Shown piece by piece: positions 8,305-17,758 of a DNA stretch of 64,000 nt. The translations under genes were made by a program, and so were the position numbers. The stretch comes from Verrucomicrobiota bacterium. Lineage in GTDB: Bacteria > Verrucomicrobiota > Verrucomicrobiia > Limisphaerales > JACRJZ01. The stretch is from contig JACRJZ010000047.1 of assembly GCA_016219875.1 (NCBI GenBank), positions 62,001-126,000 on the forward strand, read 5' to 3'. The notes under the pieces are model-generated. The model saw only the letters and a program-made list of their open reading frames with translations, did no database searches and was not told the origin of the DNA. Position 1 is the stretch's first letter, and the number at the start of each line of letters is the position of its first letter.

Positions 8305-8405
8305 GGGTTGAAGAGTAAAAGGGTGAAGAGTTGAAGAGGCTTCAAGGATGGCTTGTGCCCGATGCTAGACCTCTTCAACCCTTCACCCTTCAACTCTTCA
8401 ACCCT
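8305..8405. repeat. Palindromic repeat, family B copy 1
   Basis: Purine-rich left arm GGGTTGAAGAGTAAAAGGGT and the complementary pyrimidine-rich right arm ending AACTCTTCAACCC enclose a loop with TTCAAGGATGGCTTG. A related copy at 17566-17666 shares both arms and the loop core. It sits upstream of the helicase gene. Confidence 0.85.
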
Positions 8406-8485
8406 GCTCGCGCCTCCTCGCTGCCGCGCCTTGGCCGGAGCTTTTTTCCTTTTGCGCCCCGCGGTTTCCCCGTTCAATCCGCGCC

Positions 8486-10516
8486 ATGTCGCGTGAGTAC
8501 GTGCTGAAAACCTTCCGCCCCGCCGTCAATCTCCAAATTGACTACGCGAAGGAACTCAATCCCCAGCAGCACGCCGCTGTCACCGCGCCGCCCGGCCCCG
8601 CACTGGTGATCGCCGGAGCCGGCTCGGGCAAGACGCGCACGCTCACCTACCGCGTCGCGTTTCTCCTGGAGCAAGGCGTGCCCGCTGACCGCATCCTGTT
8701 GCTCACGTTCACCAACAAGGCCGCCAAGGAAATGATGCGCCGCGTGACGGAGTTGCTGGGCAGCGAGTTGAAGGATTTGTGGGGCGGCACGTTTCACTCC
8801 GTTGGTGCGCGCATCCTGCGACGCCACGCCGAGACGCTCGGCTACAAGCCCGACTTCACCATCATGGACCGCGACGATGCAGAGGACCTCCTGAAAGCCT
8901 GCATCGGCGACGCGGACATCGACGTGAAGGCGACGCGCTTTCCCAAGGCCGAGGCGCTGGCGGAAGTGTTCTCGATGGCGGTCAACACGCAGCAGCCGCT
9001 CGGCAAAATGGTCGAAGCGCAGTACCCGTGGTTTATGCCGCTGACGGCGCAGATTGAAGACTTGGCCCGCCGTTACGCCGAGCGCAAGCGCGCCACGAAC
9101 AACATGGACTTTGACGATCTGCTTGCCCTCTGGCTGCGGCTCATGCGGGAACACGAGGACACGCGCGACCGTTACCAACGCAAGTTCCAGTTCGTCCTCG
9201 TGGACGAATACCAGGACACGAACAAGCTCCAGGCCGATCTCATCGACCTGCTGGCGGCCAAGCACCACAACGTCACCGCCGTGGGCGACGACTCGCAAAG
9301 CATCTACGCTTGGCGCGGGGCGAACTTCCGCAACATCCTCGAGTTTCCGAAGCGGTATGCGGCGGCGAAGGTCTTCAAGATCGAAACCAACTACCGGAGC
9401 ACGCCGGAAATCCTCACCGTGGCCAACGCCGCCATCGCGCCCAACATCCATCAGTTCCGCAAGGAGCTGGCCCCAGCCCGCAAGCCGGGGCCGAAGCCCA
9501 TCGTGGTCGCCTGCAACACGGGCGAGGAGCAGGCCGCGTTCGTCGCGCAGCGCGTGCTGGAGTTGCGCGAGGAGGGCGTGGCGCTGGACAGGATGGCCGT
9601 GCTCTACCGGTCGCACTTTCACGCGCTGGAGCTGCAGCTTGAACTCACGCGACGCAACATCCCGTTCAGCATCACCAGCGGCATCCGGTTCTTCGAGCAG
9701 GCGCACATCAAGGATGTGGCGGCCTGGCTCAAGTGGATCACCAACCCGGCGGACGAGTTGTCGTTCAAGCGTCTGGCCATGATGTTGCCGGGCGTCGGGG
9801 CGAAGGGCGCGGCGAAGTTGTGGGCGAAGTTCTCGGCGGAAGTCCAAAGTCCAAAGTCCAAAGTCCAAAGTCCGCTCGCGACCGCGTTGCAGGCTTGTGC
9901 GGCGGCGGTGCCCAAGAAAGCGGCGACGGCTTGGGCGCAGTTCGTGGCCACCGTGGCGCAACTGGAGGCGCCGGACGTCCGCGTCAAGCCGGCGCAGATG
10001 ATCGAGTGGGTCGTCGAGGCCGGCTACGAGGATTATCTCAAGGACAACTACGACAACTACCGGAACCGCCTCGACGATCTGGAGCAACTGGGCGGCTTCG
10101 CCCTGCAGTTCGCCAGCACGGAGGAGTTCCTCACGCAGCTCTCGCTCCTGACCAATCTCGAAGCGGAAGACGATAAGACGCGGCCCGCCGACGAGGAGCG
10201 GCTGCGCCTCTCGACCGTCCACCAAGCCAAGGGACTCGAGTTCGACGTGGTCTTCGTCATCATGCTCTGCGACGGCCTCTTTCCGTCCGCGCGCTCGCTG
10301 GAGACGCCGGAGGGCGAGGAGGAGGAGCGGCGGCTCTTCTACGTGGCGATCACTCGCGCCCGCAACGAGCTTTACTTGAGCCACCCCATCTTCCGCGCCG
10401 CCCACGGCTACAGCGGCGGCGACACGCTGCAGCAACCGTCGCGATTCCTGAAAGACATTGCAAAAGACCTCGTGGAGGAATGGAACCTGAAGCCGTTCAA
10501 TCCTTACTCGGCGTAG
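8486..10516 (+). CDS. UvrD/PcrA-type superfamily 1 DNA helicase
   Basis: This 676-residue protein is an ATP-dependent 3'-5' DNA helicase of the UvrD/PcrA/Rep group, acting in repair and replication restart. Motif I (Walker A) is GAGSGKT at residues 44-50 and motif Ia includes LTFTNKAAKEM. Motif II is LVDEYQDTN, motif III GDDSQSIYAWRGAN, motif IV NYRSTPEIL, motif V LSTVHQAKGLEFDVVF, and motif VI AITRARNELYL. It is slightly shorter than PcrA (about 720) and lacks the C-terminal tail. Between motifs IV and V the frame carries a 7-base tandem repeat (9841-9873) coding for SPKSKVQSP. The ATG at 8486 is the first plausible start. Confidence 0.93.
   Translation: MSREYVLKTFRPAVNLQIDYAKELNPQQHAAVTAPPGPALVIAGAGSGKTRTLTYRVAFLLEQGVPADRILLLTFTNKAAKEMMRRVTELLGSELKDLWGGTFHSVGARILRRHAETLGYKPDFTIMDRDDAEDLLKACIGDADIDVKATRFPKAEALAEVFSMAVNTQQPLGKMVEAQYPWFMPLTAQIEDLARRYAERKRATNNMDFDDLLALWLRLMREHEDTRDRYQRKFQFVLVDEYQDTNKLQADLIDLLAAKHHNVTAVGDDSQSIYAWRGANFRNILEFPKRYAAAKVFKIETNYRSTPEILTVANAAIAPNIHQFRKELAPARKPGPKPIVVACNTGEEQAAFVAQRVLELREEGVALDRMAVLYRSHFHALELQLELTRRNIPFSITSGIRFFEQAHIKDVAAWLKWITNPADELSFKRLAMMLPGVGAKGAAKLWAKFSAEVQSPKSKVQSPLATALQACAAAVPKKAATAWAQFVATVAQLEAPDVRVKPAQMIEWVVEAGYEDYLKDNYDNYRNRLDDLEQLGGFALQFASTEEFLTQLSLLTNLEAEDDKTRPADEERLRLSTVHQAKGLEFDVVFVIMLCDGLFPSARSLETPEGEEEERRLFYVAITRARNELYLSHPIFRAAHGYSGGDTLQQPSRFLKDIAKDLVEEWNLKPFNPYSA
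9841..9873. repeat. 7-base tandem repeat inside helicase gene
   Basis: AGTCCAA repeats four times, followed by a partial fifth copy. The unit is not a multiple of three, so gain or loss of one unit would shift the helicase reading frame. It encodes a low-complexity Ser/Lys/Pro segment with no counterpart in related helicases. Confidence 0.9.
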
Positions 10517-10568
10517 CCCAGTCCACGCTCGACGCCGTCGGGGCCGACGGTATGATCCGCCACCAGTC

Positions 10569-12920
10569 ATGCGCCTGAAACTGTTCTTCGGTCTTCCGGT
10601 CCTGCTAGCAGGTGTTTTGCGCCTCGCCGTCGGGGCGGACGAAAACGGCCCGCTGCCAGGCACTCAGCCTTTGACGGTGACCGGCGATTTGTCGGCCCAG
10701 ATGGTCGCCGGGATCGACCGATTCCTGAGCAGGGAGACTGAGAGAGTCGCAGCCGGGAGAGCGGTTTTCTGGAAGCGTGATGTGTCGTCACCGGAAGCTT
10801 ACTCGAAGTCCGTCGAGACGAACCGCGTCCGCTTGCGGAGGATGATCGGTCTGGTGGAGGCCACGGAGACGGCACGACCCACCGAGGCGGTGCTGGGCTT
10901 GGAGGTTGCGCCGAGTGACGGGAAGACGGAGCGCTACACCGTGACGCCGGTGCGTTGGCCGGAGTTTGAAGACGTGCATGGCGAGGGCTTGCTGTTGCGC
11001 CCTGTCGAGAAGCCGGTGGCGTGCGTGGTGGCGATCCCCGATGCCGACCAGACACCGGAGATGCTGGCGGGGTTGCAGCCGGGGCTACCGCCGGAATCGC
11101 AGTTCGCGCGGTGCCTGGCGGAACAAGGTTACCTGGTGATCGTGCCCGTGCTGATTGACCGCAAAGACACGCACTCTGGGAATCCCAAGCTGGGCCGCTT
11201 CACGAACCAGCCGCACCGGGAATGGATTTACCGCCAAGCCTACGAACTGGGCCGGCACCCCATCGGCTACGAAGTGCAGAAGGTGCTTGCGGCCGTGGAC
11301 TGGGCGGAGTCCCGTGATCTGTGGTCCGTGGTCCGTGGTCCCAAGATTGGCGTCGCGGGCTACGGCGAAGGCGGCTTGATCGCGCTCTATGCGGCGGCGT
11401 TGCAGCCGAAGCTCAGCGCCGCGATGGTCAGCGGCTATTTCGGGCCACGCGAGGGACTCTGGCAGGAACCGATTTACCGGAATGTGTTCGGCGTGCTGCG
11501 CGAGTTTGGCGACGCTGAGATCGCCAGCCTCATCGCGCCGCGACGGTTGATCGTGGAATACAGCGAAGCGCCCAATGTCGAGGGACCGCCCGCCGCGCGC
11601 GAAGGCCACCGAGGTGCCGCGCCGGGCCGGATCACGACGCCGGAGCAACACCTCGTCGAGAACGAGCTTCGCCGCGCGAACGCGCTGGTGGCGGGCTTGA
11701 CCAAGGCGCCTTTTGCCGAACTGGTCAACGGCGCCGAAGGTGTGCCGGTGGCCCTCGGCTCAGAGAAGGCGCTGCTGCTTTTTCTCGCTGGCCTTGACGT
11801 GAAGCTCAAGAAACTTTCTCCCGCGCCGCCGCCGCCACCGTTTCCCATTACCACCGGTGAACTGGCCGAGCGTCAGCGCCGGCAAGTGAAGGAACTGGAG
11901 CGTCACACCCAGCAGGTCTTCCGCGATTCCGAGAGGACGCGTGACGCTCTGGTGTGGAATCGGGTGAAAACTCCCGGCCCAGCCACCGACGCGCTTCGGA
12001 AGCAGCACCGCGACGTGTTCTGGGAAGAAGTCATCGGCAAGCTGCCGACGAGCGGCCAGCCTCCCAGCCCGCGCACGCGCCGGATTCACGACCAGCCGGC
12101 CTGGACGGGCTACGAAGTGATGCTGGACGTCTTCCCAGACGTGTTTGCCTGGGGCTACTTGCTCGTGCCGAAGGACCTCAAGCCCGGCGAGCGGCGGCCC
12201 GTGGTCGTCTGCCAGCACGGGCTGGAGGGCTTGCCGGAGCATCTGGTCACAGAGGACGCCAAGAGCGGCGCGTTCCAGGCCTATCAAGCCTACGCGGCGC
12301 GGTTGGCGGAGCGCGGCTTTGTGGTCTATGTGCCGCACAATCCGTATCGGGGCGACGACAAGTTTCGCGTGCTCCAACGCAAGGCCAACCCGCTCGGGCT
12401 ATCGCTCTTCTCGTTCATCATTGCGCAGCACGAAGTCACGCTGAACTGGCTGGCCACGCTGCCGTTCGTCGATGCAGAGCGGATCGGCTTCTACGGTCTG
12501 AGCTACGGCGGCAAGACGGCGATGCGGGTGCCGGCAGTGCTGGAGCGGTATTGCCTGTCGATCTGTTCTGGCGACTTCAACGAGTGGGTGCAGAAGAACG
12601 TCACGGTGGACTCGCCTTACAGCTACCTGTTCACCGGCGAATACGAGATGCCGGAGTGGGACCTGGGGCACACCTTCAACTATGCGGAGATGGCGTGGCT
12701 GATCGCGCCGCGCCCGTTCATGGTGGAGCGTGGACATTTCGACGGCGTGGCGCCGGACCCGTGGGTGGCCTACGAATACGCCAAGGTGCGGAAGCTCTAT
12801 GACGTGCTGGGCCTCCCGGAGCGGACGGAAATCGAGTTCTTCAACGGGCCGCACCGGATCAACGGCGTGGGCACGTTCCAGTTCCTGCATGAACACCTGA
12901 ACTGGCCGGAGCCAAAGTGA
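10569..12920 (+). CDS. Secreted two-domain alpha/beta hydrolase, acetyl-xylan-esterase-like
   Basis: This 783-residue protein has a signal peptide (residues 1-23) and two alpha/beta-hydrolase units. The second unit has a canonical nucleophile elbow, GFYGLSYGG, with Ser645, and resembles dienelactone hydrolase/acetyl xylan esterase proteins. The expected downstream acid and His lie around GHFDGVAPD and GPHRINGVG. The first unit has GVAGYGEGG at the same place, with Glu267 instead of Ser, so it is probably inactive. A 7-base tandem repeat (GTGGTCC, three copies, 11321-11341) encodes the strand just before that degenerate elbow. The role may be deacetylation of plant polysaccharides, by inference. 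Confidence 0.82.
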   Translation: MRLKLFFGLPVLLAGVLRLAVGADENGPLPGTQPLTVTGDLSAQMVAGIDRFLSRETERVAAGRAVFWKRDVSSPEAYSKSVETNRVRLRRMIGLVEATETARPTEAVLGLEVAPSDGKTERYTVTPVRWPEFEDVHGEGLLLRPVEKPVACVVAIPDADQTPEMLAGLQPGLPPESQFARCLAEQGYLVIVPVLIDRKDTHSGNPKLGRFTNQPHREWIYRQAYELGRHPIGYEVQKVLAAVDWAESRDLWSVVRGPKIGVAGYGEGGLIALYAAALQPKLSAAMVSGYFGPREGLWQEPIYRNVFGVLREFGDAEIASLIAPRRLIVEYSEAPNVEGPPAAREGHRGAAPGRITTPEQHLVENELRRANALVAGLTKAPFAELVNGAEGVPVALGSEKALLLFLAGLDVKLKKLSPAPPPPPFPITTGELAERQRRQVKELERHTQQVFRDSERTRDALVWNRVKTPGPATDALRKQHRDVFWEEVIGKLPTSGQPPSPRTRRIHDQPAWTGYEVMLDVFPDVFAWGYLLVPKDLKPGERRPVVVCQHGLEGLPEHLVTEDAKSGAFQAYQAYAARLAERGFVVYVPHNPYRGDDKFRVLQRKANPLGLSLFSFIIAQHEVTLNWLATLPFVDAERIGFYGLSYGGKTAMRVPAVLERYCLSICSGDFNEWVQKNVTVDSPYSYLFTGEYEMPEWDLGHTFNYAEMAWLIAPRPFMVERGHFDGVAPDPWVAYEYAKVRKLYDVLGLPERTEIEFFNGPHRINGVGTFQFLHEHLNWPEPK

Positions 12921-13004
12921 CTTTTTACGTTTCACGTTTTACTTCTCGCATCGCACGCCAGGGCTTGTGTGAGAAACGTAAAACGTAACATCCAGACTAA
13001 CGCT

Positions 13005-13520
13005 ATGGACCAAATCGAAATCGTCGAAGGCGACATCACTCAACTCCGGGTCGATGCCATCGTGAACGCCGCCAACACGTCGTTGCTCGGCGGCGGTGGC
13101 GTGGATGGCGCGATTCATCGCGCGGCGGGGCCGCAGTTGCTGGAGGAATGCCGGACGCTCGGCGGCTGCGAAACGGGCCAGGCCAAGATCACCAAGGGCT
13201 ATCGGCTGCCGGCCATGTGGGTCATTCACACGCCGGGTCCGGTTTGGCGGGACGGCCAGCATGGAGAGGATGACCTGCTCGCAAGTTGCTATCGGAACTC
13301 GCTGGCACTGGCGGTCCAGCACGGCGCTCGGACGATTGCGTTCCCAGCCATCAGCACGGGCGTCTATGGGTTCCCGCTGGAGCGGGCCACGCGCCTCGCC
13401 GTGCGCGAAGTGCGGAAGTTTCTGGAGCGGAACCCGACGATCGAAAAGGTGGTGTTCGCCTGCTTCGGCCCGGCAGCGTTCGAGTGCTACCGGAAAACGG
13501 TGGAGGAGGCGAATGAGTGA
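13005..13520 (+). CDS. Macrodomain protein, O-acetyl-ADP-ribose deacetylase type
   Basis: This 171-residue single macrodomain is of the YmdB/MacroD class, which binds ADP-ribose and hydrolyses O-acetyl-ADP-ribose or mono-ADP-ribosyl groups. Diagnostic segments are [20 protein letters not shown] at the N-terminus, the [14 protein letters not shown] loop with the catalytic Asp, and the phosphate-binding loop [13 protein letters not shown] chose the ATG at 13005; the frame is open to 12969 but the family starts at the EIVEGDIT strand. Its last 8 bases overlap the next frame (ATGAGTGA), which suggests coupling with the serine hydrolase, though the true start of that gene may be further in. Confidence 0.92.
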   Translation: MDQIEIVEGDITQLRVDAIVNAANTSLLGGGGVDGAIHRAAGPQLLEECRTLGGCETGQAKITKGYRLPAMWVIHTPGPVWRDGQHGEDDLLASCYRNSLALAVQHGARTIAFPAISTGVYGFPLERATRLAVREVRKFLERNPTIEKVVFACFGPAAFECYRKTVEEANE

Positions 13521-14916
13521 CGCTCGCCTGACCCCAGAGTGGAGGCAAGAAGGAGCGCGGACAGCTTGTCCGCAAGACGTTCAATTCAAAGCTGACCTGG
13601 ACGCGCGGACAAGCTGTCCGCGCTCCTCGGGTGCGTTGCTTGAATCAGCACCGCGCCTGACTCGTCGGCACTTCCTGAGAGCCGGCACCCTCGGCGTGCT
13701 GGCGCCAAGCATCTTGCTCCAGGCCGCGGACAAGCAAGCTGACGATCATCCCCTGGCCAGCTTCGACCGGGAGGTGGAGTTGTTCATGCAGGCGCGCAAG
13801 ATTCCCGGCGGGGCGCTGGCCGTCGTGAAGGACCGGAAACTCGTGTGCGCGCGTGGCTACGGCTGGGCGGATCGGGAGAAGCAGATTCCCGCCAAGCCTG
13901 ACACGCTCTTCCGCATCGCCAGCATCTCGAAGCCGATCACGGCGGTGGCGGTGCTTCGACTGGTCGAGGAGAACCGTCTCGGTTTGGATGCGAAGGCTTT
14001 TGAACTGCTCAATCTCGAGCCGGTGTTCGCCAAGGAGAAGAAGCCTGACGTGCGGCTGAAGCAAATCACCATCCGCCACCTCTTGCAGCACACCGCCGGT
14101 TGGGACCGCGACAAGAGCGGCGATCCCATGTTCCGTTCGCGGGCCATCGCTGCGGCGACGGCCACGACACCTCCGGCCATGTCGGTCGCCATCATTCGCT
14201 ACATGCTGGGGCAGCCGCTGGATTTTGATCCGGGCGAGCGCTACGCCTACTCGAACTTCGGATACTGCGCGCTGGGGCGCGTCATTGAGAAGTTGACCGG
14301 CTTGAGCTACGAACGGTTCGTTCAGGAGCAAGTGCTCGCACGGTGCGGCATCAAAGCCATGTGCTGCGGTGCTTCGCTGGCGTCAAGGCCCGGCGAGTCG
14401 CGATACTACACGGCCAAAGCGAACGAGGGACGATCCGTGTTCGGGAACGGCGAGGAGACGGTACCGGAGCCTTACGGCACGTTCTGTTTGGAGGCGATGG
14501 ACGCCCACGGCGGGTGGCTGGCCTCGGCGGTGGACTTGGCGCGGTTAGCGGCGGCGGTGGATGATCCTCAGCACAGCCCGCTCCTGAAGCCGGGCACTCT
14601 TGAATTGATGTCGGCACCGCCTACTGCGCCGGCTTGGCGCAAGTCGGACGGCAGCCTGCAGGAGGCCTACTACGGTTGTGGCTGGATGGTGCGCCCGCGC
14701 GGGGTCAAAGGCCGGCCCAACCACTGGCACAGTGGCAGCCTACCTGGCACCGCCACACTGCTCGTTCGGCGCGGAGACGGGCTGAGTTGGGCGGTTCTCT
14801 TCAACCAGCGTTCCGGCGACAAGAAGCTGCCCGATGAAGCCATCGATCCCGCGCTTCATCGCGCGGCAGCAGCAGTGAAAGAGTGGCCGACGGAGGACTC
14901 GTTCTCGCGGTGGTGA
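13513..14916 (+). CDS. Tat-exported serine hydrolase, beta-lactamase/class C-like
   Basis: This is a 467-residue frame. A twin-arginine signal, TRRHFLRAG followed by a hydrophobic stretch, lies at residues 50-72. The mature part is a penicillin-binding-protein-like hydrolase with the S-x-x-K motif in [11 protein letters not shown], the Y-x-N motif YAYSNFGY, and a late HSGSLPGT in place of the KTG box. These place it among class C beta-lactamase-like esterases/peptidases. The ~40 residues before the Tat signal are largely the translation of a palindromic repeat (13552-13626). A TTG at 13636, nine codons before the twin arginines, may be the functional start. Confidence 0.85.
   Translation: MSDARLTPEWRQEGARTACPQDVQFKADLDARTSCPRSSGALLESAPRLTRRHFLRAGTLGVLAPSILLQAADKQADDHPLASFDREVELFMQARKIPGGALAVVKDRKLVCARGYGWADREKQIPAKPDTLFRIASISKPITAVAVLRLVEENRLGLDAKAFELLNLEPVFAKEKKPDVRLKQITIRHLLQHTAGWDRDKSGDPMFRSRAIAAATATTPPAMSVAIIRYMLGQPLDFDPGERYAYSNFGYCALGRVIEKLTGLSYERFVQEQVLARCGIKAMCCGASLASRPGESRYYTAKANEGRSVFGNGEETVPEPYGTFCLEAMDAHGGWLASAVDLARLAAAVDDPQHSPLLKPGTLELMSAPPTAPAWRKSDGSLQEAYYGCGWMVRPRGVKGRPNHWHSGSLPGTATLLVRRGDGLSWAVLFNQRSGDKKLPDEAIDPALHRAAAAVKEWPTEDSFSRW
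13552..13626. repeat. Perfect inverted repeat inside the start of the serine hydrolase frame
   Basis: 22-base arms are exact inverted complements: the left begins GGAGCGCGGACAGCTTGTCC and the right is its complement. The loop is about 31 bases. It is translated in frame upstream of the Tat signal of the serine hydrolase. Confidence 0.88.
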
Positions 14917-14957
14917 GAACACCCACCAGCAGGCGGTCGGGTTGAGAGCGTGCCGCC

Positions 14958-16133
14958 TCAGTTCAGCGGCCCGTTCACTTCCTCCACCACGCGCCGGAAG
15001 TTGTTTTCCTCCGGGTGAATGATGCTCATCTCGCGCCGGGCGTTCTCCTCGGAATCGCTGGCATGGGCGGCATTGACGAGGACGGTGGAGCCGAACTCGC
15101 GGCGGATCGAACCCGGCGGGGCTTTCGAGGGATCGGTGGGACCCAGGACTTCGCGAATCTTCCGCACGGCGTCCGGCCCTTCATAGACGAGGGCGATGCA
15201 TTTCTCCGTGCCGGGTTTGTCCATCAGTTCCGCCGGGCAATCGCCCGGTGTGCGGCCCGACATGAAGCGCACGATGTTGTCAAACTGGTGCTCGCCGAAA
15301 TACGGGCTGACCACTTCGCCGAGGCGCTCTTGCTCCGTCATAGGAATGGCGAACCCGAACTCCTTTTCCAGCGCGGTCCGCGCGCGCGCGCCCACCATGT
15401 CCGTCAACTTGGTCTTCAGGACTTCCAGGACCGGACCATAGAACTGCATCGCCTGGGCCACGCTCATGCGATGCACCTTGATGGCGACAATGAACAGGCC
15501 CGTGCGGGAGAAGAAATCAATCACGTTGCCAGGCCGGCCAGTGGGGAAGCGGAAGTTGTCCGGCTTGATCAAGACCAGCGTGCGCTGCGGGACTTCGCCC
15601 GGGCGGTAGGCGATGGTGTTGTCGAGCACCCCGCCGTCGGCATCGGAGAACTGGGCCCAGATCTTCAGCTTCATCCGCGCTTCATCGAGGCTGGGCGCGG
15701 CCATTACGGCCGGCTCGAAGTACTTGACCTCGTTGTTTTCGTCCAGGATGAGGTCGCCGTAAGTGTCGCGGATGGTTTCGCCGGTGCGGCGGTCGGGCGC
15801 GATGTTGCCCACCACGGCACGGACCTTGCGCACCGCGTCTTCGCCCCGGAACAGCAGGGCCATGACGCGGCGGCGGCGGCCGGTCTTGGCGTCCGGCACG
15901 AGGTTCTTGAGGATGTAAGTGCGGATGAGTTCCTGGACGTGGCGGTCCTGGGGGTCGTTGGCGGACACCACGACATCCGCGTAGCGCTGCACGAGTTCCA
16001 GGCTGGGAGCGAACATGCGCGCGGCGGCCAAGTCCAGGCCCGTCCGCGAAATCATCCGGGCCAGAATGCCGCCGGTGCGGGACTTGTAGAGCGAATAGGG
16101 GGTGATGAAAAGGTAGGCGAGTTCCTGGGCCAT
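14958..16133 (-). CDS. Tandem nucleoside diphosphate kinase-like protein
   Basis: This 391-residue protein has two NDK-fold units, more than twice the ~140 residues of a normal NDK. The C-terminal unit starts at TLVLIKPDNFRF and keeps the active-site region VNAAHASDSEENA with the phosphohistidine at His357. The N-terminal unit starts at AYLFITPYSLYKSRTGG and keeps the fold, but at the matching site reads DTYGDLILDENNE without a His, so it is probably catalytically dead. This arrangement is typical of Verrucomicrobiota, by recollection. It is likely co-transcribed with the zinc-ribbon gene 4 bases upstream. Phosphotransfer is inferred only for the second unit. Confidence 0.85.
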   Translation of the reverse strand: MAQELAYLFITPYSLYKSRTGGILARMISRTGLDLAAARMFAPSLELVQRYADVVVSANDPQDRHVQELIRTYILKNLVPDAKTGRRRRVMALLFRGEDAVRKVRAVVGNIAPDRRTGETIRDTYGDLILDENNEVKYFEPAVMAAPSLDEARMKLKIWAQFSDADGGVLDNTIAYRPGEVPQRTLVLIKPDNFRFPTGRPGNVIDFFSRTGLFIVAIKVHRMSVAQAMQFYGPVLEVLKTKLTDMVGARARTALEKEFGFAIPMTEQERLGEVVSPYFGEHQFDNIVRFMSGRTPGDCPAELMDKPGTEKCIALVYEGPDAVRKIREVLGPTDPSKAPPGSIRREFGSTVLVNAAHASDSEENARREMSIIHPEENNFRRVVEEVNGPLN

Positions 16134-16137
16134 AAAG

Positions 16138-16344
16138 CTACTGGGAGGGCGCGTTCCCCGGGCTGGCCGGGCTGGGCGCCGAGGGCGCGGGGGCGACGGC
16201 TTTGCCGCCGAGAATCTTGAACATGACGGTGCCGCAGACAGGACATTTGCCTTTGATGGCGCGTCGTCCGTTCTTCATCACTTCTTCGACGCCGTCGGCA
16301 ATGTCCTTCTTGGCCTTGCACTTAACGCAATATCCTTCAGGCAT
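16138..16344 (-). CDS. Small zinc-ribbon protein (DUF5679-like)
   Basis: This is a 68-residue protein with two Cys pairs, YCVKCKAKK near the start and GKCPVCGT about 30 residues later, enough for one zinc ribbon. Between them is GRRAIKGKC, typical of DUF5679 proteins. The tail is Ala/Pro-rich. I chose the ATG at 16344 over an upstream TTG at 16362 because the family begins just before EGYCVKC. It ends 4 bases before the NDK-like gene. Its function is unknown; a nucleic-acid or partner-protein binding role is a guess. Confidence 0.8.
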   Translation of the reverse strand: MPEGYCVKCKAKKDIADGVEEVMKNGRRAIKGKCPVCGTVMFKILGGKAVAPAPSAPSPASPGNAPSQ

Positions 16345-16535
16345 AAAAATCTTTCCGGCCAACGCCCTGCGCGCCGGTCGGTAATGACGGATACCTTATG
16401 GGCCGTTTTCCGGGACCGTCAACGGCAAAACCGGCCCTGGAAATGCCTGGAAACAGGGCAAGTAATGGCTGAAATCACGGTCGCGGCTTGGCCGGAGCAG
16501 GAAACGGCCGCCACGGAAGCCCCCCTCCTGACGGG

Positions 16536-17435
16536 CTACGCTTCACGTTTCACGGACACCCTCTCCTCCTTCAATCTCGCAATGTTGGCTTCCACCTGCT
16601 GGACGTAGGGGTTGGCCCCGTCTGGATACGGGTCGTTGAGGAACCTGTAGAGGCCGAGGAAATCCTCCTTGATCTTGGGCAGAACGTAGTGCTCCCAAAA
16701 CCACGGGGTGTTGCGCATCAGTTCCTCCGGGCTGTGGAACAGGATGGCGGGGACCGGTTGGCCATGATGGAACCCCGCCGCTTCGGCAAACTCCAGGTAA
16801 AGGTCCGGCAGCTTCTCCACGTAATCGTCCGCCGCCATCTGGCCCAGGAGATCCGCCGTGGCCAGCGCGCACCCGCAGAGACGCTCCGCATCATTGGCAA
16901 AGGGGATCGCCCCCAGGTCCGCGTTCACTCCGGTGCAGCGGATCATGTGCTGCACGGCGCGGATCTCGTCCGGCTTGTAACCCTTTTGTCCCAGCAACCC
17001 CGCCGCAAACTCGGCGCTCCGCGCGACGTGGATGACGGTGTATTTCGCGCCGGTGCCGTCCTTGTCCTCGGCCGTCTTGAGATAGCCCGTGTCGTGCAGG
17101 AGGATCGCCAACAGAGACAACTCAAACAGGCGCACGGTCAGGACCGGCGGCGACCCCGTGCGATGCCGCGCCGCCAGCAGGCGCATCAAGCACAGCGTCC
17201 CTTGCAGGGAGTGTTCGAGATCGTGGTAATGCGTGTCGATGGCCCGGTAGCCCGGATGACGGCCGGCGAAGCAGTCCTCCACCCAACCGCAGGCCCGTCG
17301 CACAAAGGAAAGGTCCGCCGACGGAAACACCCCGCGAAGGATTCCCTCCACTTCGCGCCTGACTGCGGCCGGATCTTTGGTGTCCACGACCACGGACATG
17401 CCGGGAAGATGACGTGGAACAGGGGAAAAGGACAT
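16536..17435 (-). CDS. HD-domain (phosphohydrolase superfamily) protein
   Basis: This 299-residue protein has an HD-superfamily metal site spread over HYHDLEHS (His, then His-Asp) and AILLHDTGYL (the HD dyad), followed by HMIRCTGVN and a late Asp in ATADLLGQMA. That pattern fits a metal-dependent phosphohydrolase or phosphodiesterase; it is not the HD-GYP signalling form. The frame stays open to 17624, but that extension translates repeat family B. I therefore chose the ATG at 17435, preceded by purine-rich GAAAGAAAG; the ATG at 17468 is an alternative. The substrate cannot be inferred. Confidence 0.78.
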   Translation of the reverse strand: MSFSPVPRHLPGMSVVVDTKDPAAVRREVEGILRGVFPSADLSFVRRACGWVEDCFAGRHPGYRAIDTHYHDLEHSLQGTLCLMRLLAARHRTGSPPVLTVRLFELSLLAILLHDTGYLKTAEDKDGTGAKYTVIHVARSAEFAAGLLGQKGYKPDEIRAVQHMIRCTGVNADLGAIPFANDAERLCGCALATADLLGQMAADDYVEKLPDLYLEFAEAAGFHHGQPVPAILFHSPEELMRNTPWFWEHYVLPKIKEDFLGLYRFLNDPYPDGANPYVQQVEANIARLKEERVSVKREA

Positions 17436-17565
17436 TTCTTTCTTTCGTGCGCGACGGGCCAAAGCCATGTTCGGTTCCAAGCAAGTCTTGCTCCAGTCGC
17501 GGAAATGCAAAAGCTGCGGCCCCAGCTTCTCACCACCAGTGTGAAGAGGACACGACTCGGGAGAG

Positions 17566-17666
17566 GAGTTAAAGGGATGAAGGGTTGAAGAGTGAAGCGG
17601 GTTCAAGGTGTGGCTTTGGCCCAATGCCAGAGCCTCTTTAACTCTTCAACCCTTCAACCCTTCACC
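17566..17666. repeat. Palindromic repeat, family B copy 2
   Basis: The left arm GAGTTAAAGGGATGAAGGGT and the right arm ending in CTTCAACCCTTCACC are complementary. The loop shares TTCAAGG and GGCTT with the copy at 8305-8405. It separates the HD-domain gene from the divergent membrane hydrolase gene and probably contains or shapes their promoters. Confidence 0.85.
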
Positions 17667-17758
17667 GTCTCCAGTGAGGACAACAGGCCGGGCCGACAGC
17701 TCTGCAACCTACCCACCCGTTCGGTGTTGAAAGCTGGAACCGACATGGCAACGAAATC

